DNA from: Sulfopaludibacter sp035606355
GTDB lineage: Bacteria; Acidobacteriota; Terriglobia; Bryobacterales; Bryobacteraceae
Assembly (NCBI GenBank): GCA_035606355.1
Contig: DATNFO010000050.1
Location: forward strand, 1 to 60,060
Length of the DNA stretch: 60,060 bases
Direction of reading: 5' to 3'
The stretch's first letter is position 1. Each line of letters opens with the position of its first letter. Below the pieces are notes generated by a model. The model made no database searches, was not told where the DNA came from, and saw only the letters and a list, made by a program, of their open reading frames with translations. Position numbers and translations under genes: made by a program. Below, one piece after another: positions 43,350 through 51,409 of this stretch.

Positions 43350-43701
43350 GCTCGATCAATTGCGTTCGCAAACGTGCGTCAGTGGACTCGAATCGCACCA
43401 CTGCGGCGGCGCTGCATGCTGCGATCAGTCGATCCACTTCTCCATTTTCGGCGGTTATGACGTAGTCTACCATGCGTAAAGCGGCTGCCATTCGTGCGCG
43501 GGCCGCTATTGGCATGAGCTCTCCAGTGAGCGGGAGAACCAATGCCGCCAGCGTCTTGGCGCCGCTTGCCTGGCGAATGTTCGCCAGCTCGCGCGCGTGT
43601 TCCGCGCGCAGTACGTCGAAGTAACCGGTGACTACTACGAGGGGCTGCGCGGCATCGCGAGGCGCTTCACCCGGTGTCAGAATTTTGGTGCGCGTATCCA
43701 A
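43327..43701 (-). CDS. Degenerate cytidylyltransferase/HldE-C-like protein
   Basis: 124 residues. The fold resembles the nucleotidyltransferase half of HldE (heptose-1-phosphate adenylyltransferase): PLVVVTGYFDVLRAEHAREL, ALVLPLTGELMPIAARARM and ALRMVDYVITAENGEVDRLI. The signature normally reads GxFDxLHxGH; here it is GYFDVLRAEHA, so the first catalytic His is Arg and the Gly is Glu. The usual C-terminal ISSTxL-type motif is absent. Probably catalytically inactive, or with altered chemistry. It lies between waaF and waaC, overlapping each by about 25 bp, so it is almost certainly co-expressed in heptose transfer to LPS. Confidence 0.7.
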   Translation of the reverse strand: MDTRTKILTPGEAPRDAAQPLVVVTGYFDVLRAEHARELANIRQASGAKTLAALVLPLTGELMPIAARARMAAALRMVDYVITAENGEVDRLIAACSAAAVVRFESTDARLRTQLIEHAQRRQK

Positions 43702-44744
43702 ACGGCGGCTTCCTCAATGGCGGCGCGGCCCTCGGCGGCAACACGGTCCGCGGTAACGCGGGTCATGCAGCGATGGTCGATGGGGCATTCGCGCAACAGA
43801 CAAGGACTGCATTCGGCGTGCTCGCGGACCACGTGTACGAGGGGGCTCGATGGTCCGGTTGTGGTGTCATCGGTGGCTCCGAAAATGGCGACGGCGGGAA
43901 TTCCCACGGCAGCAGCAATGTGCATGGCGCCCGAATCGTTGACGAGCATCAGGGTGCAAGCGGATGCGAGGTCGATAAACTGCTTGAGAGTGGTTTGCCC
44001 GGCGAGGTTGATCGCGGCAGGGCCCACGGCGCAAGCGACGCTCTCGCAAAGATCGCGTTCCGCGGAAGCTCCGAAGACCAGTACGCGGGCATCCAGCCCG
44101 GCTGCAATCTGCCGCGCGGCCTCGGCGAAACGCTCGGGGAGCCATCGCTTGGCATTCCCGTAAGCGGCTCCGGGATTGATTCCGATGGCCGGCCGTCCGC
44201 CGCAGAGAGCTCCTATTTCGGCAGCGCCCGTTTCGCGTGCCTCGCTCAGACCGTCGAGCAGGATGGTCTCGCAAACGGGGAAGCGTTCCAGAATGCCGGC
44301 GCGGCGCAGTAGTTCGAGATAGTAATAGCGCTCGTGCCGCGGCAGGTCCCCGGGCTCGGGCAGGGGGATCGCCTGCGTGAGGAGGAAGCTCCGGCCGTCG
44401 CGCGCGTACCCGATGCGCTGCGGGATGCCGGCGAGCCACGCGACGAGCGCCGCATCGAACGCATTTTGCAGCAGGATGGCGGCATCGAAATGCTGCGCGC
44501 GGAGCTTGGCCGCGAAAGCGCGGCGATCGGCGAAACGAACCGGCGCGGGATACGGAATTACCGCATCGACGGAGCGCTCCCGCTGGTAGATTTCAGCCAG
44601 GGACGGCCTCGCAACGACGGCGATGTACGCGTGTGGCAGCGTGGCGCGGATAGCGCGCACGGCCGGAAGAGAAATGATCGCGTCGCCGAGCCAGTTGGTG
44701 GCGCGAATACATACTCGCGATACCGCCGATGGGTTAAAATTCAC
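43677..44744 (-). CDS. waaF: Heptosyltransferase II-like GT9 enzyme
   Basis: 355 residues from GTG 44744. GT9 motifs: RVCIRATNWLGDAIISLPAV (NWLGD/NxxGD is WaaF-type), HAYIAVVARPSLAEIYQRER, HFDAAILLQNAFDAALVAWL, INPGAAYGNAKRWLPERFAE, and the donor loop CTLMLVNDSGAMHIAAAVG with NDSGAMHIA. CSPCLLRECPIDHRCM near the C-terminus is also a WaaF feature. First gene of the operon waaF - degenerate nucleotidyltransferase - waaC - ICMT-like; adds heptose II of the LPS inner core. Confidence 0.9.
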   Translation of the reverse strand: MNFNPSAVSRVCIRATNWLGDAIISLPAVRAIRATLPHAYIAVVARPSLAEIYQRERSVDAVIPYPAPVRFADRRAFAAKLRAQHFDAAILLQNAFDAALVAWLAGIPQRIGYARDGRSFLLTQAIPLPEPGDLPRHERYYYLELLRRAGILERFPVCETILLDGLSEARETGAAEIGALCGGRPAIGINPGAAYGNAKRWLPERFAEAARQIAAGLDARVLVFGASAERDLCESVACAVGPAAINLAGQTTLKQFIDLASACTLMLVNDSGAMHIAAAVGIPAVAIFGATDDTTTGPSSPLVHVVREHAECSPCLLRECPIDHRCMTRVTADRVAAEGRAAIEEAAVWIRAPKF

Positions 44745-44810
44745 CAGATTTTAGAATAACAGCGGGCTGGGAGCGCCTTACGGAAGCTGAATTGCGGCTG
44801 GGAGGTGGCT

Positions 44811-45140
44811 ATGAGATACCAGGTGACGTTCCGCAAACGCTTTTCGCCCGAGGGCGAGCCCGCCGACGACCCCAAAAGCCTGATCGACCCCGAAGACGGA
44901 GTGATCCAGGACGCCGAGATGATCCAAATCCTCGAACCGGCTGGTTTGGGCGTCGCCGAGGATCTGAACGAGGGCAGCGGAAGCCAGGAGAGCAACGATA
45001 ACGGCTTCCTTGGTCTTGGCACCGAGACGTGGATGTTCGACATCGCCGAGGGCCGTGAGAAGGAATTCACCGATGCCTTGGTCGAGAGCCAGGTGGTCCT
45101 CGATTTTGAGGAAGTGCCGGACGAGAGCCTCACTACGTAG
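44811..45140 (+). CDS. Small acidic protein of unknown function
   Basis: 109 residues from ATG 44811, which has GGGAGG about 5 nt upstream; GTG 44805 would cover that site. Very acidic overall (DPEDGVIQDAEMIQ, DLNEGSGSQESNDN, FEEVPDESLTT), no Cys, no signal, no membrane segment. The conserved-looking part is RYQVTFRKRFSPEGEPADDP at the N-terminus and TWMFDIAEGREKEFTDALVE toward the end. I do not recognise the family. Stands alone, with a REP-like element after it. Confidence 0.6.
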   Translation: MRYQVTFRKRFSPEGEPADDPKSLIDPEDGVIQDAEMIQILEPAGLGVAEDLNEGSGSQESNDNGFLGLGTETWMFDIAEGREKEFTDALVESQVVLDFEEVPDESLTT

Positions 45141-45169
45141 AGTTGCCCCCTGGCCGGGCGAAGCGAGTA

Positions 45170-45211
45170 GCGACCGATCTCCAGACCGGTTGCAGGCGAG
45201 CGCAGCTCGCC
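45170..45211. repeat. REP-like hairpin pair between convergent genes
   Basis: GCGACCGATC TCCA GACCGGTTGC (45170-45193; 10-4-10, two mismatches) followed by perfect GGCGAGC GCA GCTCGCC (45195-45211), which abuts the VWFA stop codon at 45212. Same family as 29063-29206 and 32872-32895. Confidence 0.7.
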
Positions 45212-46186
45212 TTACCGCCCCGGCACGTAGTAGCCGTTCCTCGAAAATAGGGTCAGCGGCGGCACGCCGGTGGGAACGAGCAACTGCACTTTGATGCGGC
45301 GATACTTCCCCGCCTGCACGTCGTCCGGCGGCCGCAGACCGAGCACATACTGATTGTGAAGCGTAACCCCGATCTTGGTCATGGCAGCGCGGATGTCGTT
45401 GATGTCGTGGACCACGAAGTTCACCCCGCCGCTGTGATTGGCAAGGTCGGCGAGGAGCGCCGGTCCGTTCACCTCTTCAGTGGTTCGCGGATTTTGAAAA
45501 ATCCCGATGGAGAAGATCTCCGTATCGGATTCGGCGGCGAGCCGGTCGAGTTCGTGCAGCGTGTAGCGGCTATCGTTATCGCCCCCATCGGAGACCAGCA
45601 CGATGGCCTTGCGCGGCGTGTGTGCCTGCTTGATCTCGTGCAGCGCCATGTAAACTCCGTCGAGCAGCGACGTAGTGCCCTGCGGGTGCGTGAAGATCAG
45701 CGCGTTCTCCACTTGGTTGAAATCAGTGGTTACCGGCTGCCGAAGCTCAGGCCTGTCGGAGATCGTCACCAGGAAGGATTCGTCCTGTTCGTTGAGCTGC
45801 TGAAACAGTTCGTGGGTCGCCTGACGCGCCGTCGCGAATTTATCCGTCATGCTGCGGCTGCAATCGAAGACGATGCCCACAGTGATCGGCTGATCCTGCT
45901 GCCCGAAGGCGACGATTGGCAGTGGCTTGCCGTTGTCCAGCACACGAAAGTTTTCACGAACCAGGCCGGTGACGTTGCGGCCGTAAGAATCGATAACCGT
46001 GACCGGCACAAGCGCCATGTTGACATCCACGCGGATGTCGGGGTGCTGCTCACGCGCGACTGCCGAGGTGGTGCGGGTGCGGATTCGCTCCATGAGGCCT
46101 TGGCCGGTCAACGTGCCTTCGGAGTCTTGTCCGGCGGCTGGAAAAAGGGCGAGTGCAAACAGAGAAATAGCATATACAGTGCGCAT
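45212..46186 (-). CDS. Acidobacterial VWFA-related exported protein
   Basis: 324 residues from ATG 46186, which begins a signal peptide MRTVYAISLFALALFPAAGQ. Residues ~65-110 have VPVTVIDSYGRNVTGLVREN and the beta segment FRVLDNGKPLPIVAFGQQ, as in the 'VWFA-related Acidobacterial domain' family. The von Willebrand A domain follows with MIDAS FDCSRSM (DxSxS, ~residue 117), the Thr in GTTSLLDGVYMALHE and VLVSDGGDND. It ends LTLFSRNGYYVPGR, a family C-terminus. Probably a periplasmic or surface metal-dependent binding protein. Frame extends to 46249, but the signal peptide defines the start. Confidence 0.88.
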   Translation of the reverse strand: MRTVYAISLFALALFPAAGQDSEGTLTGQGLMERIRTRTTSAVAREQHPDIRVDVNMALVPVTVIDSYGRNVTGLVRENFRVLDNGKPLPIVAFGQQDQPITVGIVFDCSRSMTDKFATARQATHELFQQLNEQDESFLVTISDRPELRQPVTTDFNQVENALIFTHPQGTTSLLDGVYMALHEIKQAHTPRKAIVLVSDGGDNDSRYTLHELDRLAAESDTEIFSIGIFQNPRTTEEVNGPALLADLANHSGGVNFVVHDINDIRAAMTKIGVTLHNQYVLGLRPPDDVQAGKYRRIKVQLLVPTGVPPLTLFSRNGYYVPGR

Positions 46187-46296
46187 TACAGTCTGGGCTC
46201 CTGCTGAATCGCCGTCCGCTCGGGCGGGTGCGTCTTTGCGCGCGCTCACTGGCGGCTAGCCGAATTTACTTCGGTCGAAGCGGCTGCTAAAGGTTG

Positions 46297-47172
46297 TTAC
46301 ACGCGGCGGACCGATGTGACACTGCTCGCGGCGAGGCGTTTCAAATTGTCCAGATTGCGACGATCGTCGCCCGGAGAGTCTACCGGAGTTTCCAGGATGA
46401 AGGGTTTACGCCGTAATTTCGGGTGGCGGAGGATGCGGCGGAACGCGGCGAAGCCGATATGGCCTTCGCCGATGTTGGCGTGGCGATCGACGCGCGAGCC
46501 GAGCGGCGTTTTCGAATCGTTGGTGTGTATTAGATGCACGTTGGAAAAGCCGAGGACGGTGGACACCTGGTCGAGCGTTGTTTTCAGGCCGGCGGGAGTA
46601 ACAATGTCGTAACCGGAGGCGAGCAGGTGGCAGGTATCGAGGCAGTAGCCGACCGGCAGGTCCGTGAGCTCCTGAGCCAGTTCCCGGATGGACTGGAGTT
46701 CTTCGAAGCGGCTGCCGATGTGGCACCCGCTGCCGGCGGTGTTTTCGAGCAGGATGGTGACGCCCTGAGTGCGTGCGCCGTCCACGGCATCGCGTAAAGC
46801 CAGCACGAATGCGGCAATACCCTCTTCCACGCTGTGGCCGCGATAATTGCCGGGATGCAACACCAGGTACTCGGCGCCGATGAGCGAAGCGCGTTCGATT
46901 TCGGCGCGAAACGCCGCGATCGATTTGGCGCGAGTTTCCGTGTCCAGTGAGGCAAGATTCACCAGGTAGGAAACGTGTATCGAGAGGGGATAGAGATCGA
47001 AGCGTTCACGCGCGGCGCGCATGCGCTTGACTTGCAGGGGATCGGGCGGACGGCTCCGCCACATTCGCGGACTGCTGGAGAAGATTTGGAACGTGTTGGC
47101 GCCGAGGTCCGCCGCCGTCAAGGCCGCGGTTTCCAGCGACCCGCGCGTGAAAGTATGTATGCCGAGCCGCAA
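46297..47172 (-). CDS. nfo: Endonuclease IV (AP endonuclease)
   Basis: 291 residues. Zinc-dependent AP endonuclease for base-excision repair; TIM-barrel motifs: RLGIHTFTRGSLETAA at the N-terminus, LSIHVSYLVNLAS (His), EYLVLHPGNYRGHS, VTILLENTAGSG (Glu), VGYCLDTCHLLASGYD, IHTNDSKTPLGSRVDRHANI and HIGFAAF plus ILETP near the end, supplying the His/Asp/Glu zinc ligands. Length is typical. Separate from the other repair genes in the window. Ends 110 bp before the VWFA start on the same strand. Confidence 0.93.
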   Translation of the reverse strand: MRLGIHTFTRGSLETAALTAADLGANTFQIFSSSPRMWRSRPPDPLQVKRMRAARERFDLYPLSIHVSYLVNLASLDTETRAKSIAAFRAEIERASLIGAEYLVLHPGNYRGHSVEEGIAAFVLALRDAVDGARTQGVTILLENTAGSGCHIGSRFEELQSIRELAQELTDLPVGYCLDTCHLLASGYDIVTPAGLKTTLDQVSTVLGFSNVHLIHTNDSKTPLGSRVDRHANIGEGHIGFAAFRRILRHPKLRRKPFILETPVDSPGDDRRNLDNLKRLAASSVTSVRRV

Positions 47173-47175
47173 CTC

Positions 47176-47379
47176 CTAGTGGTAGAGCGACACGGTGCTC
47201 TGCATATCGACAGATTCCGTGCGTAGCGACGGATCCGCGTACTCCTCGGCAGTCGCCGGACCCTCCCAGGCGACGGGGTACTCACGCAAGCAGTCCTGAC
47301 AAACGTACCGGCCGTGAATTGGCCACATGGCGCGGGTGTGCATCTTCTTGCACCACAGTTCGGATAAGTAATTCCACAT
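47176..47379 (-). CDS. Small cysteine-containing protein of unknown function
   Basis: 67 residues from ATG 47379 (the frame runs on to 47472, but the extra 31 residues would cover the tetR promoter). A WCKKMHTRAMWPIHGRYVCQDCLREYPV core with C-x(16-20)-CxxC could form a small zinc ribbon. The tail is acidic with no pattern I recognise. Ends 3 bp after the start of nfo's coding frame region, so it likely shares a transcript with nfo. Function unknown. Confidence 0.6.
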   Translation of the reverse strand: MWNYLSELWCKKMHTRAMWPIHGRYVCQDCLREYPVAWEGPATAEEYADPSLRTESVDMQSTVSLYH

Positions 47380-47449
47380 AACGCAGTCCTGAAGCCTCCG
47401 AAACGACAGTCGGTGGATTATCGAGCAACTGAAATGCCAAACAATTTTC

Positions 47450-47494
47450 TTGCGTTCTGTCGCGTGAAGCATATAATTTAAACAGTTGATTCAA
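47450..47494 (+). promoter_or_regulatory. Promoter and candidate operator of the tetR-exporter operon
   Basis: A perfect TATAAT (47472-47477) with TTGCGT (47450-47455) 16 bp upstream forms the promoter, 21 nt before the ATG at 47499. Directly downstream is TTGA T TCAA (47486-47494), a small palindrome over the likely start site, within the direct repeat AAACAG-TTGATTC-AAACAG. This is where a TetR autorepressor would bind. Confidence 0.5.
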
Positions 47495-47498
47495 ACAG

Positions 47499-48116
47499 AT
47501 GATTGAGACCACCCAAAAGATTCTCGACACGGCGGAGCACTTGTTTGCCACGCAAGGCTATGCGGGAACAAGCTTGCGGCAGATCATCGCCGAAGCGGGG
47601 GTGAATGTGGCGGCGATTCACTATCATTTCGGGGGCAAGGAAGATCTACTGGACGCCGTCATTCTGCGGAAAGCGGGTCCGGTAAATGACCGGCGGCTGA
47701 GCATTTTGGACGGGCTGGAAGCGGGCGGAAAAACGCCGACCGTGGAAGAAATTCTCGGCGCATTTTTTCAGCCGATGGCGGAGACGGCGGCGAAGGAACC
47801 GCAATTCGTCGCCATGATGGGTCGGGTGATTTCCGAGGGGCTGCTGCCGGCCATCGCCCAGAAACACTTTGCGCCGGTTACCGCCCGGATTTGGGCAGCC
47901 TTGATGCGCGCCGTGCCGGAATTGCCGCAGGACGAGTTTCGGATGCGGGTGCAGTTCCTGGTAGGCGCGATGGCGCGAACGGTGTGCGGACCGGCGGACT
48001 GGCCCGCGATGGACTGTGCCGGCGTTGAGACCAGGATCGAGTACCTGGTCACCTTTTTGAGCGCGGGTTTTCGCGCGCGAGCCACGCGTGCGGCCGCAAA
48101 GCAGGAGAAGAAATGA
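47499..48116 (+). CDS. TetR-family regulator of the efflux operon (CecR-like)
   Basis: 205 residues. N-terminal helix-turn-helix at ~10-50 (TQKILDTAEHLFATQGYAGT, SLRQIIAEAGVNVAAIHYHF, GGKEDLLDAVILRKA), a standard TetR DNA-binding domain; the C-terminal domain has CecR/YbiH-like character (REDxx-type PVNDRRLSILDGLE, FQPMAE, RVQFLVGAMARTVCGP). In E. coli the CecR-type TetR protein precedes and regulates the YbhGFSR exporter, the same order seen here. ATGA overlap with the TolC gene. Its ligand is unknown. Confidence 0.87.
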   Translation: MIETTQKILDTAEHLFATQGYAGTSLRQIIAEAGVNVAAIHYHFGGKEDLLDAVILRKAGPVNDRRLSILDGLEAGGKTPTVEEILGAFFQPMAETAAKEPQFVAMMGRVISEGLLPAIAQKHFAPVTARIWAALMRAVPELPQDEFRMRVQFLVGAMARTVCGPADWPAMDCAGVETRIEYLVTFLSAGFRARATRAAAKQEKK

Positions 48117-49447
48117 AGCTGGCTTGGATTTTGGTTGCGGGGGCAGTGTGCTGGGCGGCCGATGACGGGGCGCAGCGCGGTCCGCTTGAGTTGAGTTTGC
48201 GGCGGGCCGTAGAGATCGCCATTTCGCCCGAGGGAAACATGAACGTGGTGCTGGCAGGCGAAGCGCTGAAACAGGCCCGCGGCCGGAGTCTGGAATCGCG
48301 CGCGTCGCTGCTCCCGGATCTGGAAAGCAGCGTGACCTATGAGAATCGCACGACAAATCTGGCGGCGCTGGGGTTCCGGGTGCAGATCCCGGCCTTCCTG
48401 GGCATCTCGATTCCCACTTTCGCCGGTCCGTTCAACACCTTCGATGCGCGCGTGAGCGGCACGCAGAGCGTGTTCGACTACAGCGCCATCAAGCGCTGGC
48501 AGGCATCGAAAACCGGCGTCTCGGCGGCAAAGCAGGATGTGGAGACCACCCAGGAACGAGTGGCGGCGCAAGTGGCGCGCGCCTATCTGGCCGCCGTGAA
48601 GGCAGACACGGACGTGGAGACCGCACAGGCCAATGTGGAACTGGCGCTCGCCCTCTGGAAGCAGGCTGAGAACGAAAAGGCGGCGGGTACCGGGACCGGC
48701 ATCGAGATCACGCGAGCGAAGGTGCAGCTCGCCAACGATCGCCAGCGGCTGCTGGAGGCGCAAAACGCCAGGCATGCGGCGGACTTGCGGCTGCTGAAGG
48801 CCATGAGCATGCGGCTGGACACCGGGTTGAAGCTCACCGATCGCATGGCCTATGTTCCGGTGGAACCGGAGACGCTGGAGCAGGCGCGCAAAGCGGCTCT
48901 CGATGGAAGGCCGGATTGGAAGGCGCAGCAGGAGCGGGAAGCGAATGCCCGCATCTCGGCGAGCGCGGTAAAGATGGAGCGGGTGCCGAGCGTCGCGGCG
49001 TTCGCCGATTACGGGTCGCTCGGCACGGGATTGGACAACGCTCTACCGACGCGGACCTACGGAGTGAGTGTGCGGGTGCCGGTCTTCGACGGCGGCAAGC
49101 GCGATGCCCGGCGGGCGGAAAGCGCTTCCGCATATCGGGCCGAGAAAGCTCGCACGAACGACCTCAAAGAACAGATCGAGTTGGATGTGCGGCTGGCGCT
49201 GGACGATCTGCAGGCTGCCGACGACGAAGTGAAGGTAGCGCAGGAGGGGCTCGGGCTGGCGGAGAACGAACTCGCGCACGCGAGACGGCGATATGACGCC
49301 GGGGTCGCAACGGGGGTCGAGGTGACCGACGCGCAAACCAGGCTGGAGCGAGCGAAAGAGAACTCCACGAGCGCGGTTTATAACTTCAACGTGGCGAGGA
49401 TCGATCTGGCGCAAGCGATGGGTCGGGTCAGAACGGAAATTCGTTAG
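48113..49447 (+). CDS. TolC-family outer-membrane channel
   Basis: 444 residues. Signal peptide at 1-16, then the two-fold repeat of long coiled-coil helices: residues ~25-230 with RVAAQVARAYLAAVKADTDV, GTGIEITRAKVQLANDRQRL; residues ~240-440 with WKAQQEREANARISASAVKM, YGVSVRVPVFDGGKRDARRA and ARRRYDAGVATGVEVTDAQT. These are OEP repeats. Forms the outer-membrane duct for the HlyD/ABC complex encoded downstream. Starts in ATGA overlap with tetR; 55-bp gap to the HlyD gene. Confidence 0.9.
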   Translation: MKLAWILVAGAVCWAADDGAQRGPLELSLRRAVEIAISPEGNMNVVLAGEALKQARGRSLESRASLLPDLESSVTYENRTTNLAALGFRVQIPAFLGISIPTFAGPFNTFDARVSGTQSVFDYSAIKRWQASKTGVSAAKQDVETTQERVAAQVARAYLAAVKADTDVETAQANVELALALWKQAENEKAAGTGTGIEITRAKVQLANDRQRLLEAQNARHAADLRLLKAMSMRLDTGLKLTDRMAYVPVEPETLEQARKAALDGRPDWKAQQEREANARISASAVKMERVPSVAAFADYGSLGTGLDNALPTRTYGVSVRVPVFDGGKRDARRAESASAYRAEKARTNDLKEQIELDVRLALDDLQAADDEVKVAQEGLGLAENELAHARRRYDAGVATGVEVTDAQTRLERAKENSTSAVYNFNVARIDLAQAMGRVRTEIR

Positions 49448-49502
49448 GGACGGCCGCGCATTCACTCGCGGTCCAATCCCTGCGGGCGTTTAAGGACTTT
49501 CG

Positions 49503-50672
49503 ATGAAAAAGAAATTGTTTGTACTTTTCATTTTGCTCCTGGCGGGCGCCGGAGTTTGGGCGTACAAGAACGTCAACAGGCAGCCCGGCAACCGGATCGT
49601 GGTTTCCGGGAACATCGAGTTGACGGAGGTCAACGTCTCTTTCAAAACGGCGGGACGGCTGATTGAGCGGAGTGTCGATGAGGGCGATTCCGTGAAGAAG
49701 GGACAGGTGGTCGCTCGCCTGGATCGCGATCAGTTGCTGGCCCAGCGCGCTAGCCAAAGCGCGGCCCTGGATTCCGCGGAGGCCCAGTTGCGCGAAGCCA
49801 TGACGGCCGTGGACTGGCAGCGCGCGACTCTGAGCGGCGATATCGAGCAGCGTTCCGCCGATGTGGCCGCCAATGAGGCGCGGCTCAGCGAATTGAAGAA
49901 CGGGTCTCGGCCCCAGGAGAAATCGGATGCCCAGGCGGCGGTGGATGCAGCCCAGGCCGAGGTCGCGCGCAGCCAGCGCGATTGGGAGCGAGCCCAGAAA
50001 CTGTACAAAGACGACGACATATCGACCGCCCAGTTCGACCAGTTTCGCAACCGGTTCGAAACCGCATCGGCGACCTTGAAGAGCGCGAAGGAGCGGCTCG
50101 CGTTAGTGCAACTGGGGCCTCGCGTGGAGCAGGTGAACGCGCAGAACGCCAACGTGGAACGGGCGCGCGGCGCGTTGAAGATGGCTCAGGCGAATACGCT
50201 CGAGATGAAGCGGAAAGAGCAGGAATTGGCTGCCCGGCGCGCGGAGATCGAGCGCGCGAAGGCAAATCTTGCGCTGATCGATTCGCAGTTGGCGGATACG
50301 GTGGCAGCGGCTCCGGTCGATGGCGTCGTGCTGGTGAAGAGCGCGGACGTGGGCGAGGTGCTGGCGCCCGGAACCAGCGTCATGACGATCGGAGATGTCG
50401 AGCATCCGTGGCTGCGCGGGTACGTGAACGAGACGGATTTAGGCAAGGTCAAGTTGGGGTCGAAAGCGAAGGTCACGACGGATTCCTATCCCGGCAAAGT
50501 GTATTGGGGCCGCGTGACGTTCATTGCGAGCGAGGCGGAGTTCACGCCGAAGCAGATTCAAACACAGCAGGAGCGGGTGAAGCTGGTGTACCGGATCAAG
50601 ATCGAGTTGGACAATCCGCGGCATGAGCTCAAATTGAACATGCCGGCCGATGCCGGGATCGTGCTGGAGTAG
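49503..50672 (+). CDS. HlyD-family membrane fusion protein
   Basis: 389 residues. N-terminal membrane anchor at ~4-22 (KLFVLFILLLAGAGVWAY), then a lipoyl/biotinyl half (VVSGNIELTEVNVSFKTAGR, VDEGDSVKKGQVVARLDRDQ), a long coiled-coil hairpin (~80-260) and the second lipoyl half APVDGVVLVKSADVGEVLAP (~270), followed by a beta-barrel with GKVKLGSKAKVTTDSYPGKV. Close in layout to YbhG. Links the ABC-2 permeases to the TolC channel. Downstream ATPase begins 2 bp after its stop. Confidence 0.92.
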   Translation: MKKKLFVLFILLLAGAGVWAYKNVNRQPGNRIVVSGNIELTEVNVSFKTAGRLIERSVDEGDSVKKGQVVARLDRDQLLAQRASQSAALDSAEAQLREAMTAVDWQRATLSGDIEQRSADVAANEARLSELKNGSRPQEKSDAQAAVDAAQAEVARSQRDWERAQKLYKDDDISTAQFDQFRNRFETASATLKSAKERLALVQLGPRVEQVNAQNANVERARGALKMAQANTLEMKRKEQELAARRAEIERAKANLALIDSQLADTVAAAPVDGVVLVKSADVGEVLAPGTSVMTIGDVEHPWLRGYVNETDLGKVKLGSKAKVTTDSYPGKVYWGRVTFIASEAEFTPKQIQTQQERVKLVYRIKIELDNPRHELKLNMPADAGIVLE

Positions 50673-50674
50673 CG

Positions 50675-51409
50675 ATGGCGATCATCGAAATTCGCGGGCT
50701 CACGCGGCGGTTCGGAGCATTGACGGCGGTGGACGGACTCGATCTCACCGTAGAGCAGGGAGAGATCTTCGGACTCGTCGGTCCGGACGGCGCGGGAAAG
50801 ACGACCACGCTGCGAATGCTGTGTGCGCTGATGGACGCGAGCGAAGGCACGGCAACCGTCGCCGGGCACGACGTGGCGCGCGAGCCCCAAGCCGTGAAAG
50901 ACCAGATCGGGTACATGGCGCAGCGCTTCGGACTGTACCAGGATTTGACCGTGCAGGAGAACATGGATTTCTATGCCGACCTGTTCGGAATTGTCGGCGA
51001 GGAGCGCCGGCGCCTGACGGCGGATCTGCTGCGGATGACGCGCATGGAACCATTCCGCGCGCGCCAGGCGGGGCGGCTTTCCGGCGGCATGAAGCAGAAG
51101 CTGGCGCTCATGTGCACCCTGCTGCACAAGCCGCAGATCCTGTTTCTGGATGAGCCGACAAACGGCGTGGACCCGGTGTCCCGCCGCGATTTCTGGGCGA
51201 TTCTCTATCAACTGCTGAAGGATGGAATCACGATTTTCATGACGACGGCATACCTGGATGAGGCGGAGCGATGCAATCGCGTGGGCCTGATGCATCGCGG
51301 AAAGCTGGTCCGCTGCGCACCGCCGGACGAGATGAAAAGGGAGACCGGTACCACGTCACTGGAAGCCGCCTTCATCAAGACCATTCATCAGGTAGAGGCG
51401 GCCGCATGA
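50675..51409 (+). CDS. ABC exporter ATPase 1 (YbhF N-half-like)
   Basis: 244 residues. Walker A GPDGAGKTT at 36-44, Q-loop IGYMAQRFGLYQDL, signature RLSGGMKQKLALMC, Walker B ILFLDEPTNGVDP, switch MTTAYLDEAERC (His replaced by Ala-Tyr environment: TTAY rather than TTHY), so the switch His is missing. The second ATPase has STHYMDEAE with His. An asymmetric pair with one degenerate switch site would fit heterodimeric ABC ATPases. YbhF of E. coli fuses both halves. Overlaps the next gene by ATGA. Confidence 0.9.
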   Translation: MAIIEIRGLTRRFGALTAVDGLDLTVEQGEIFGLVGPDGAGKTTTLRMLCALMDASEGTATVAGHDVAREPQAVKDQIGYMAQRFGLYQDLTVQENMDFYADLFGIVGEERRRLTADLLRMTRMEPFRARQAGRLSGGMKQKLALMCTLLHKPQILFLDEPTNGVDPVSRRDFWAILYQLLKDGITIFMTTAYLDEAERCNRVGLMHRGKLVRCAPPDEMKRETGTTSLEAAFIKTIHQVEAAA

